From contig DATKCN010000324.1 of assembly GCA_035513175.1 (NCBI GenBank), positions 1 to 8,120 of the forward strand: a DNA stretch of 8,120 bases. Direction: 5' to 3'. A program made the translations under genes and the position numbers. Positions 1-6,287 of this stretch are shown here, piece after piece. This DNA comes from DATKCN01 sp035513175 (GTDB taxonomy: Bacteria > Chloroflexota > Chloroflexia > Thermomicrobiales > CFX8). The notes under the pieces were generated by a model that was not told where the DNA came from, made no database searches, and worked only from the letters and a program-made list of their open reading frames with translations. Each line of letters begins with the position of its first letter. Position 1 is the first letter of the stretch.

Positions 1-842
1 TGTTTTCCGGCGCGCAACGCCGCCGTGCAATCGGCTGGATACTGGCCGGTATGGCCGGCGCGCCGATTGTCGGGTTGCCCTTATTGACATCAATCGCTGA
101 GGTCACATCGTGGCGCTTCGCGTTCGCCGTGCTGGCGACGATTGCTGCGGCCGCGAGCGGTTTGCTTGTGCTGACGCTTCCTGGATCGACCAGTACGCTG
201 GCGGGTCGCGATCGATTCATGATGAAGGGTGTTCTGTCTGCATATCGCCCACTGTTCGCTGACCGGAGGATGCGGCCACTCTACATGGCGTCGCTGTGTC
301 GCGCCATGGGCTGGATGACATACCTTATGTACTTCGGCGCCTTTCTGCATCACTCCTTCGGAGCCGGACCCCGAACGATCGGTCTGGCGTTGATGTTCGC
401 CGGCGGGGGATTTTTCGCTGGCAGCTTTGCCGCTGGCAACTGGGTGAGGGACATGCCACTGCGCCCACTTTACGGTGTTGCAGCGATCGCTATCGCTCCG
501 GTTGTCACGATTGCGATGGCTTTGCCGGTCAGCGTTGTTGTATCGACGGCACTGCTGACCACAGCTGCCTTCGCGGCCAGCGCAAGCAACGTCTTTCTGA
601 CGACGTTGCTTGCGAATGAAACCCCGGTTGGAAGCACAACAACACAGGGAATGAACACTGCATGCGTCGGGATCGGATGCGCGTCTGGGAGCGCCATCGG
701 TGGAGCGTTGATCGTCCTTGGCGGGTACGCGCTGCTCGGCGTCGGGCTGGCTGGCTTCATGGTGCTATCGGCCGCTCTGTCCACGCGGCCATCAAGCATG
801 ACGCGCGCGGATCGGTCCGCAATCGAAGGGAGTCGAGCATGA
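1..842 (+). CDS. MFS transporter, DHA-type, 5'-truncated by window edge (MFS1)
   Basis: This is a membrane exporter of the major facilitator superfamily. The reading frame is open from base 3, and 279 residues are visible. It aligns without gaps to the two complete transporters downstream, starting at their residue 144, so about 143 N-terminal residues lie outside the window, including TM1 to TM4 and motif A. Visible are the motif C-like GAPIVGLP stretch with SWRFAF behind TM5, the central loop ending in MRPLYMASL, and C-terminal hydrophobic helices ending in LGGYALLGVGLAGF. The family is the drug:H+ antiporter (DHA1-like, 12-TM) type; the substrate is unknown. The stop codon TGA (840-842) overlaps the ATG of the next gene, and the last codons (IEGSRA) contain its ribosome-binding site. 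The segment just before this C-terminus (STRPSSMTRADRS) is more polar than in the paralogues. The MFS assignment is firm. Confidence 0.93.
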   Translation, partial: FSGAQRRRAIGWILAGMAGAPIVGLPLLTSIAEVTSWRFAFAVLATIAAAASGLLVLTLPGSTSTLAGRDRFMMKGVLSAYRPLFADRRMRPLYMASLCRAMGWMTYLMYFGAFLHHSFGAGPRTIGLALMFAGGGFFAGSFAAGNWVRDMPLRPLYGVAAIAIAPVVTIAMALPVSVVVSTALLTTAAFAASASNVFLTTLLANETPVGSTTTQGMNTACVGIGCASGSAIGGALIVLGGYALLGVGLAGFMVLSAALSTRPSSMTRADRSAIEGSRA

Positions 843-858
843 GCCTGCTGGAACGCAC
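820..858 (+). repeat. Module junction repeat, copy 1 (39 bp exact, shared with 7534-7572)
   Basis: The end of MFS1 and the start of its small partner share 39 identical consecutive bases with 7534-7572. The repeat covers the codons for the transporter's IEGSRA end, the Shine-Dalgarno GAAGGGAG, the ATGA stop/start overlap and the first codons of the small protein (MSLLERT). A shorter version (21 of 23 bases matching 820-842) lies at 6097-6119. The flanking coding sequence has diverged far more, so this stretch is either under selection at the nucleotide level or has been homogenised by conversion. Confidence 0.85.
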
Positions 859-1207
859 ACACCGGGTCGTTCCCGCATCAGCCCACGATCACCGCCTCTA
901 CGACGGTCGCGTCGTCGACGTCTCGCTGATTGGGCCGGAAGTTCACGTCACGATCGAGCCGCATCCGCATTCAGGCGGACTGGCGGGGCGGTCGAACGAG
1001 CCACCCATGACAGTCGTCTTTAGCGGCGTTACCGAGGTAAACACGTGCCGTCCAGAACGGCTCTTCTTCTCCGCGCTGTCTGAATGCGTCGAACAATTCC
1101 AGACGTCCCGGTTTGAGCTAATGAACTGGTATCAGTTCGGCGACGACTGGGACCCGGACCTGGCAGCGGACCGGCTCGATGTCGTCGCCGAGAGCTTCAG
1201 CGATTAA
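839..1207 (+). CDS. Conserved small protein of unknown family, copy 1 (122 aa), coupled to MFS1
   Basis: I do not recognise this family. The start is the ATG inside the ATGA overlap with MFS1, preceded by GAAGGGAG at 825-832 with six bases between. The reading frame is open further upstream, but only this start is shared with the second copy at 7553. The protein is acidic, with no signal peptide and no membrane segment, so probably cytosolic. It alternates short beta-like strands (GRVVDV, VHVTIEP, MTVVFSGVTEV) and ends in a probable helical part with an aromatic/acidic motif (MNWYQFGDDWDPDL, about residues 95-108) followed by RLDVVAESF. It matches copy 2 without gaps over 120 residues, about 86 of them identical (72%, hand count). 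The hxFxGVTEV pattern is loosely like small beta-sandwich or immunity-type families, but that is a weak impression. Stop/start coupling suggests stoichiometric production with the transporter. The C-terminus (FSD) is shorter than in copy 2 (FSIEGWS). Confidence 0.85.
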   Translation: MSLLERTHRVVPASAHDHRLYDGRVVDVSLIGPEVHVTIEPHPHSGGLAGRSNEPPMTVVFSGVTEVNTCRPERLFFSALSECVEQFQTSRFELMNWYQFGDDWDPDLAADRLDVVAESFSD

Positions 1208-1221
1208 GTCGCTTCAACTGA

Positions 1222-1620
1222 CTCGACAACGCACCCAGCCGCCCGTTGCCGTTACAGCGTCTGCGCCCGCCGATCACCATTGGCGCGAAGAAGACCCGCA
1301 TGCTGCGCATCGCCGCCGAGTACGCCTAGCGCTGGAACGCCAGCGGCTCGGTCGAAGAGATGCGGGAGCGCAACGTCATCCTCGACCAGCACTGCGCCGA
1401 CCTGGGCCGCGACCCCGACTCGATCATCCGCTCACTCTACGGCTGGGCGTCGGTGATGTCCGCCGACCCCTGAGAGTCGGTCGACGCCTTCGAGCAGGTC
1501 ATCGGCGAATACCGCGAGGCGGGCGTCAACGAGTTCATCATCGACCAGCCGCCAACGCATCAGATGGCCGTGATGGAGCGCGTCGCGACGGACGTCATCC
1601 CGAGGATGCGCGCTGAGTAG
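1222..1620 (+). pseudogene. LLM-class flavin/F420-dependent oxidoreductase remnant (C-terminal part, two in-frame stops)
   Basis: In one continuous frame this stretch reads like the C-terminal half of a luciferase-like monooxygenase. It shows PLPLQRLRPPITIGAKKTR near 1237-1300, RMLRIAAEYA then a TAG at 1327-1329, RWNASGSVEEMRERN, DLGRDPDSI, then a TGA at 1471-1473, and ESVDAFEQVIGEYREAGVNEFIIDQPP to a terminal TAG at 1618-1620. The first stop falls at the usual YAD/E-x-W-N position of the family, where GAG to TAG is a single change. The second sits where a Trp codon would give TGA by one change. About 200 N-terminal residues, including most of the barrel and cofactor site, are absent, and the homology begins within about 30 bases of the preceding gene's stop. 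This fits deletion at a recombination junction followed by point decay. No frameshift is needed, so decay looks fairly recent. Homology was judged by motif recognition only. Confidence 0.8.
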
Positions 1621-1627
1621 ACCCGCT

Positions 1628-4600
1628 TCAGACCAGCCCGTCGCGGATCGCTCGCGCCGTCGCTTCAGTGCGGCTGCTTGCGTCAAGCTTGCTCAGGATG
1701 CTGCTGACGTGCGAACCGACGGTGCGCGGGCTGATGAAGAGCGCCCCGGCAATCTCACGGTCGGTGCGGCCAGCCACGATCAGCCGCAGGACATCGAGCT
1801 CCCGCGCTGACAACCCGTGGCGCGCGTCCATCCCCGGTTCCGTGTCGCCCTGCGCGGCGGTGTCCGCCAGCGCGCGCGCAAGGCGCGCCAGACGGGTCAT
1901 GCCCATCGACTCCGCTGCCTCCAACGCACCAGCGTTGAGCGCGAGCGCCCGCTCTCGGTCGACGCCGTGCCCCCGCCGCAGGAGCATGTCGGCCCACGCG
2001 TGGCGCGCGTGGGCCGCGTATGGCCATTGCCCCCACGCCTCGTTCTTCTGCAGCCCGTCCTGCAAGTGACGCTCCGCGTCATTCCAGCGCTCCATCGTCA
2101 TCGCCAGCAGACCGAGGTAGTACGCGACCGAGCCGCCGGTGAAGTCTGAGTTCCGTAGGAACAGGTTGCGGTCCTCGAAGGGGAGAAGCATGTCGTAGAG
2201 CAGGATCGCGCGACGCGCGTCCCGCAACAGCGCCGCGGCCTCCGCCAGATACGCCATGCTGCGCAGCCACAACACGCTCCTGTGGATGTCTTGAAAGTCA
2301 CGGGCAGCGATGCCGTCGAAGGTAGCCTGAGCCGTGCGTTCTCCGTCCAGCTCATACTCGACCAGCACCAATAACGATCGCCACTGAGGAGTTCCAGGGC
2401 GCAGCGCCTGTCGCTCCCGTATGAGCTCCACCACTTCACCGATGCGGTCCTGCTCCCGCCGCAGCGTCGCCAGCTGGAACGCGGCCATCGCGGTTCGCGG
2501 CCACAACGCGGTCGCCTTGTGGATCAGCTCTTCCGTGTCACCGAAGCGGCCGGATCGCAATGCCTCTCCCGAGCGCATCATCGTCATGTGGAGTTGAAAC
2601 AGAGGAGTGCGATATCGCTCCCCTAGCTGCTCACGCTCGTCAGCGACGCGCAGCGCGGCTGCGGTCTCTCCAGCTTCCACGAGCACATCGTATTTCTGAT
2701 CGAGCCCCCAGATCGTGATCTCCAGGTTGTTGGTTTCGCGCGCCAGACGGAGCATTTTCTCCGCGTCCGCCAGCCACGCGTCGAGGTCGCCGCTGCCTTC
2801 GCGCGCCATGCGACGCGCGGCCAGGGCGTAAGCGAGCGTGTGCGCGTCACCAGCTCGTCGTGCGATCTCGACGGCCTCATCGCTTCTCTCGACGATCCCA
2901 GCCTCCTGAGCCGGCGTCAAGTGGAGCGATCCCACAGCCCACAGCCGCGCGGTGTCCACTGCAACACGGGCAAGCAGTCGCGCCCGCAGCGGACTGTCGG
3001 CAGCGGTAGATTCCGCGAGCGCCGTTTCCATCAGTTCAATGCCCTCCGGTCCCGACTGGGGCGAGCCGAGGTCTGGACCAGCGATCCCCAGGGCCGCATG
3101 CGCGAGCTGCTCCGTCAGTCCCAACGCCTGGGCCAACTTGGCAGCCTGCCAGTACGTCTCGATGGCATCCGGAGACTCGCCGGAGATGTGTCCCCGTTCG
3201 CGTCCCGCCCCGGCGTGCGTCTGTGCGTCTCCGAGCAGCAAAAGGAGATCGCACCGCGTCACCGGGCTTGGCTCGCTGAGCATGTCACAGCTGCGAAGCG
3301 CGATCCTGTAGTGCTCGATCGCCGTTTCCCACGCGTGTTGCGCGATCGCCGCGTCTGCTGCCCTGACGGCGTAAGCAACCGCTTTCTCTGCGCCCCCAAT
3401 CGGCGCCGCAGCCCCGAAGTGGCGCGACAGCACCGCGTAATGCGACGAGGCGTCACCCGCGGGGCGCGCTTCGAGTGCCTCGCCAGTACGCTGATGAGCG
3501 GCAAGGCGCCGGGCCGCGGGCAGGTCGCCGTACAACGTTTCCTGCACCAACGCGTGACTGAAGCGATAGCGCCCTGCTTCAAGCTCCTCGATCAGCCCGG
3601 CTTGCGTCGCCAGCTCGATGCCGTCAATTACGTCCGTCATCGACGTCATCGACGCCGACGCGAGGATCGGCAGGCTGAACTCGCGGCCAATCACCGACGC
3701 GGCCCCAAGCAGCGACGAACAGGAGTCCGGCAACCGGCAAACCCGCTGCCGAACGGCGTCGCGCACGCTTTCGGGAACGAGGGTGGAAATGCGGGCCGGA
3801 TCGACATCGCTCTCAGCGATCAGCAGCCGCACCAGCTCACGCATAAAAAACGGGTTGCCATCGACGGTCCCGACAATCGCGTCAACGAGCTTCTTGTCCG
3901 GGCTGTTCTGGACGGAGTGCGACACAAACGCGGCGACCTCATCGCGTGACAGTCCATGGAGGGTCAAACGACGATGTCCATGCTCGCGAGCCATGGAGCC
4001 CAGCGCCGCGGAAAGCGGGGTGTCCCGGCCTGCCTCCGACGGTCGGTACGTCGCCAGCAGCATGATCCGCGCGTCCCGAATCGACCTGACGAGAAAGCGA
4101 AAGAGCTCCAGCGATGGCGTGTCCGCCCAGTGGAGATCATCAACGACCAGTATCAATGGACGCCCATCCGCGACATTCCGGACAAGATCGGCGACCGCGC
4201 TGAACAGCTCAAAGCGAGCCTGTTCAGAGTCGCGAGGCGGCAGTTGAACGGAGAGCTCTCGCGGCCCGGCAACGCCCGGCACGATCTGAGCGAGCAGCGC
4301 CGCGCTGCCGCCCATCCACGATGTCAACGTCTCGAAATCCACTGTTTCCACGATGGGGCTGAGGATCTGCGACCACGGCCAGTAGGCGGGAGATCCCTCC
4401 CAGTCGTCGCAGCGACCCCAGTACACAGCGATGTCGTGCGATGAGACCGAGGCAACGATTTCCTCGACCAGGCGCGTCTTCCCGATGCCCGGTTCGCCCG
4501 CCAGCAGGACGATCTGGCCAGCGCCGTTCGCCACCTCATCGAGCGCGGCGCGCAACTCGTCGATCTCCCACCTGCGACCGACAAAGAGGGAATGGGAACG

Positions 4601-4642
4601 CGGCGGCCGAACGGCGTCACTGTGTTGCTCGGGTCGAGGCAT
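1628..4642 (-). CDS. LAL-type transcriptional regulator: AAA/NTPase domain, TPR-like region, C-terminal LuxR HTH
   Basis: This is a cytosolic, ATP-dependent DNA-binding regulator of the large LuxR (LAL/MalT-like) group, 1004 aa from the ATG at 4642. That length is normal for the group. The N-terminal FVGRRWEIDEL box precedes a Walker A (GEPGIGKT, residues 49-56) and a Walker B with the typical ILVVDDLHWAD (164-174). GNPFFMREL (about 262-270) and RYRFSHALVQETLY (about 358-371) are standard for this ATPase family. From about 418 onward there are alpha-helical, TPR-like repeats (AVRAADAAIAQHAWETAIEHYRIAL). The last 63 residues form a LuxR HTH (GLSARELDVLRLIVAGRTDREIA then ISPRTVGSHVSSILSKL). A GTG nine bases upstream (4651) would add three residues; I chose the ATG because AGGTG sits six bases before it. 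The gene is divergent from the MFS2 cluster and convergent with the oxidoreductase remnant, with a seven-base gap. Its inducer and targets are unknown; control of the neighbouring transporters is an inference. Confidence 0.95.
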   Translation of the reverse strand: MPRPEQHSDAVRPPRSHSLFVGRRWEIDELRAALDEVANGAGQIVLLAGEPGIGKTRLVEEIVASVSSHDIAVYWGRCDDWEGSPAYWPWSQILSPIVETVDFETLTSWMGGSAALLAQIVPGVAGPRELSVQLPPRDSEQARFELFSAVADLVRNVADGRPLILVVDDLHWADTPSLELFRFLVRSIRDARIMLLATYRPSEAGRDTPLSAALGSMAREHGHRRLTLHGLSRDEVAAFVSHSVQNSPDKKLVDAIVGTVDGNPFFMRELVRLLIAESDVDPARISTLVPESVRDAVRQRVCRLPDSCSSLLGAASVIGREFSLPILASASMTSMTDVIDGIELATQAGLIEELEAGRYRFSHALVQETLYGDLPAARRLAAHQRTGEALEARPAGDASSHYAVLSRHFGAAAPIGGAEKAVAYAVRAADAAIAQHAWETAIEHYRIALRSCDMLSEPSPVTRCDLLLLLGDAQTHAGAGRERGHISGESPDAIETYWQAAKLAQALGLTEQLAHAALGIAGPDLGSPQSGPEGIELMETALAESTAADSPLRARLLARVAVDTARLWAVGSLHLTPAQEAGIVERSDEAVEIARRAGDAHTLAYALAARRMAREGSGDLDAWLADAEKMLRLARETNNLEITIWGLDQKYDVLVEAGETAAALRVADEREQLGERYRTPLFQLHMTMMRSGEALRSGRFGDTEELIHKATALWPRTAMAAFQLATLRREQDRIGEVVELIRERQALRPGTPQWRSLLVLVEYELDGERTAQATFDGIAARDFQDIHRSVLWLRSMAYLAEAAALLRDARRAILLYDMLLPFEDRNLFLRNSDFTGGSVAYYLGLLAMTMERWNDAERHLQDGLQKNEAWGQWPYAAHARHAWADMLLRRGHGVDRERALALNAGALEAAESMGMTRLARLARALADTAAQGDTEPGMDARHGLSARELDVLRLIVAGRTDREIAGALFISPRTVGSHVSSILSKLDASSRTEATARAIRDGLV

Positions 4643-4850
4643 GGGTCGCACCTGAACGCGATGGTTACCGTGTGAATGTCTTGCGCGTCGTCAGTATACG
4701 CGAGGCGACCGATCGGTAGATCTACCGATCGGTTGACGCGGCCTCAGCATCGTCGATTCAGTGACTCTCACGATGCGCTCGCAGGCTGCTCCCACTACGG
4801 TGGTGATGAACAGCCTTCACTTGACCGCATCACTGCAAGGGAACAGGGTC
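4643..4850. promoter_or_regulatory. Divergent intergenic promoter region between LAL regulator and MFS2 cluster
   Basis: This region must hold the promoters for both directions. On the minus strand a TATACT (-10-like, 4698 down to 4693) lies about 50 bases before the LAL start. On the plus strand a TTGACG (-35-like, 4733-4738) begins at the right edge of the 26-bp palindrome, but no convincing -10 follows at 16-18 bp spacing. A second, looser inverted repeat (GCATCGT at 4747-4753, ACGATGC at 4770-4776) lies further downstream. Promoter elements are judged by eye against the sigma-70 consensus and are uncertain. Confidence 0.45.
4708..4733. promoter_or_regulatory. Perfect 26-bp nested palindrome, probable repressor operator (TetR-like appearance)
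   Basis: Two copies of ACCGATCGGT, each itself a perfect 10-bp palindrome, flank the palindromic spacer AGATCT, making one perfect 26-bp dyad. The half-site centres are 16 bp apart. ACCG-N2-CGGT cores are frequent in operators of TetR-family repressors in high-GC bacteria, which often bind as two dimers. No TetR-type gene is visible in this window, so the binder could be the LAL regulator, a repressor encoded outside the window, or another protein. The site lies 65 bases before the LAL start and 117 before MFS2. It touches a -35-like TTGACG and lies just upstream of the -10-like TATACT of the minus strand, so one bound protein could control both directions. Confidence 0.7.
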
Positions 4851-6119
4851 ATGGCATGCGCAGACAGCGCCCACCATCAGAACATCCATGCTGAGCCTGA
4901 AAGCCCCAAGCCCGAACGACCGTTCTGGCTGGTGGTTGGGACGTTGGGAGCGATCGCGGCGCTTGGCGGGCTGAGCTGGCTCACGATCAACGCGTTCCTG
5001 CCGTTCATCAGCGAGGACCTGGGCTACTCGGTGCCGGTGTTGGGGCAGATCACGACGATCGTTGTCCTGCTCGGCGCTGTCCTGGGGCTGATCGGTGGAC
5101 CATTGGCCGACCGTTATGGCCAGCGTCTCTTTCTGCTCATCGGCGCGTTGTCAGTCGTTGTCACCGCCGCCGGGACAGCGTTGGCGACCGACTTCGGCGT
5201 GCTGCTGCTCGCACGGCTTGTTTCAGCGTTCGCGGTCGGGCTGCTTGCCGGCACACCCATGGCGATGGCCGCCACGCTGTATGCAGGGCCACAGCGTCGC
5301 AAGGCGATCAGCGGTGTACTGGCCGGCATGTCCGGTGGGCCGGTCATCGGCCTGCCTACCCTCACGTACATCGGCTCACTCACGTCGTGGCGTGTTGCCT
5401 TCGTCACTCTCGCCGTCATCGGCGTCGCTGCAATCGTGCTGCTCATGCTGGTACTCCCTGGCTCGCCAGACGCCCAGGCCAAGCGGCCGCCAATCCGGGT
5501 GGCGGAGGTCCTGTCAGCCTACCGTCCGCTCCTCGCTGACAAGAACATGCGGCCACTCTATCTGGCGTCCCTGTTTCGCTCGGTGTGCTGGATGGCCGTG
5601 CTGCTGTATTTCGGCGCGTTTCTGCGTCACTCCTTCAACGCCGAGGCGGACGCCATCGGATTCGCGTTTATGGCCGCTGGTAGCGGCTACTTTGCCGGGA
5701 GCTTCGCCGCTGGCAGCTGGCTGAAGAACGTGCCGCTGCGCCCGCTATACGGCATCGGCGCGTTCACGATGGGGCCGGCCATCATCATCGCCATGGCCGT
5801 ACCGATCAGCGTCACCGTGTCAGCGGCACTGCTGACCGTGGCGGCAATCGTCTCCAGCGCAAGCAACGTCTGCCTGACGACGCTGTTGGCCGACGAAAGT
5901 TCCGCCGGGAGCACGACGACCCAAGGGCTGAACACCGCGGTTGCCGGACTGGCTACAGCGGTTGGAGGCGCAATTGGCGGAGCGCTGATCGTCGTCGGCG
6001 GGTATGCGCTGCTCGGGATCGGTCTGGCTGGCTTCGCAATGCTGTCGGCCATGATCGTCGTGTGGCCAGTGGTTGCGACACGTGCTCACAGCACGTCAAT
6101 TGAAGGGAGTCGAGCGTGA
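4851..6119 (+). CDS. MFS transporter, DHA-type (MFS2, 422 aa)
   Basis: This is a complete 12-TM major facilitator in the inner membrane, probably a proton-coupled exporter. After about 24 polar residues, TM1 begins at FWLVVGTLG. Motif A is GGPLADRYGQR (about residues 82-92) between TM2 and TM3. The motif C-like GGPVIGLP with SWRVAF sits around residues 162-184, and the central loop (about 203-235) ends in MRPLYLASL. The C-terminus is VVGGYALLGIGLAGF and IEGSRA. The frame is open further upstream, to a GTG at 4761 and an ATG at 4806. I chose the ATG at 4851 because AAGGGA (4837-4842) precedes it by eight bases and it gives exactly the 422-aa length of MFS3, to which it aligns without gaps at about 56% identity over residues 21-422 (hand count). 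It is probably the first gene of the plus-strand cluster. The substrate is not evident. Confidence 0.95.
   Translation: MACADSAHHQNIHAEPESPKPERPFWLVVGTLGAIAALGGLSWLTINAFLPFISEDLGYSVPVLGQITTIVVLLGAVLGLIGGPLADRYGQRLFLLIGALSVVVTAAGTALATDFGVLLLARLVSAFAVGLLAGTPMAMAATLYAGPQRRKAISGVLAGMSGGPVIGLPTLTYIGSLTSWRVAFVTLAVIGVAAIVLLMLVLPGSPDAQAKRPPIRVAEVLSAYRPLLADKNMRPLYLASLFRSVCWMAVLLYFGAFLRHSFNAEADAIGFAFMAAGSGYFAGSFAAGSWLKNVPLRPLYGIGAFTMGPAIIIAMAVPISVTVSAALLTVAAIVSSASNVCLTTLLADESSAGSTTTQGLNTAVAGLATAVGGAIGGALIVVGGYALLGIGLAGFAMLSAMIVVWPVVATRAHSTSIEGSRA
6097..6119 (+). repeat. Module junction repeat, degenerate copy (21/23 match to 820-842)
   Basis: This is the same transporter-end and ribosome-binding-site cassette found at 820-842 and 7534-7556. 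It includes GAAGGGAG at 6102-6109 and a 4-bp stop/start overlap, here GTGA instead of ATGA. Homology to the other two copies ends here: the small protein of unknown family is not found downstream. Confidence 0.75.
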
Positions 6120-6244
6120 CAGCACGAGAACATAAGCGGTGGAACAAGCCGCGATTACCCAAGCTCGGTGACTACTCCGTCCTGGTCGCTCGTGTTCCGA
6201 AGCAGGCCGCTGTCGCTATTGAGTTGCTAGCGCGACGGTGGTGA
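6116..6244 (+). CDS. Possible 42-aa basic peptide, GTG start, coupled to MFS2
   Basis: A GTG overlapping the MFS2 stop (GTGA) opens a 42-residue reading frame, with GAAGGGAG seven bases upstream placed exactly as for the two small partner genes. The peptide is basic (starts MTAREHKRWNKPRLPK, ends ELLARRW) with a modestly hydrophobic middle (DYSVLVARVPKQAAVAIELL) that is too short and charged for a clear membrane span. It shows no resemblance to the 122/126-aa proteins found at this place in the other modules. It may be a genuine small protein or a leftover frame after replacement of the original partner. The well-placed ribosome-binding site favours translation, but homology support is lacking. 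Confidence 0.45.
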   Translation: MTAREHKRWNKPRLPKLGDYSVLVARVPKQAAVAIELLARRW

Positions 6245-6287
6245 CACAAAAGCGCGCCGGACAGGCTCGACCCAAAGGATCAAACTG

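Noticed and set aside
662..838. 59-codon upstream extension of the first small protein inside MFS1
   Set aside because: It is a shadow of MFS1 coding sequence, Arg-rich, and the only start shared with copy 2 and supported by a ribosome-binding site is at 839.
1584..1645. Inverted repeat CGCGACGG / CCGTCGCG around the convergent gene ends as a terminator
   Set aside because: The loop is about 46 bases, both arms lie in (pseudo)coding sequence and no T-tract follows. It is expected by chance at this GC content.
2840..3949. 369-codon open frame on the plus strand opposite the LAL regulator
   Set aside because: Its translation is rich in Arg, Pro and Ser with no recognisable motif, and it lies wholly antisense to a gene with clear domains. 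It is a typical GC-rich shadow frame.
4761..4850. Upstream in-frame extension of MFS2 from GTG 4761 or ATG 4806
   Set aside because: The extra residues have no counterpart in MFS3, and the ATG at 4851 has a better-placed ribosome-binding site and gives equal paralogue lengths.
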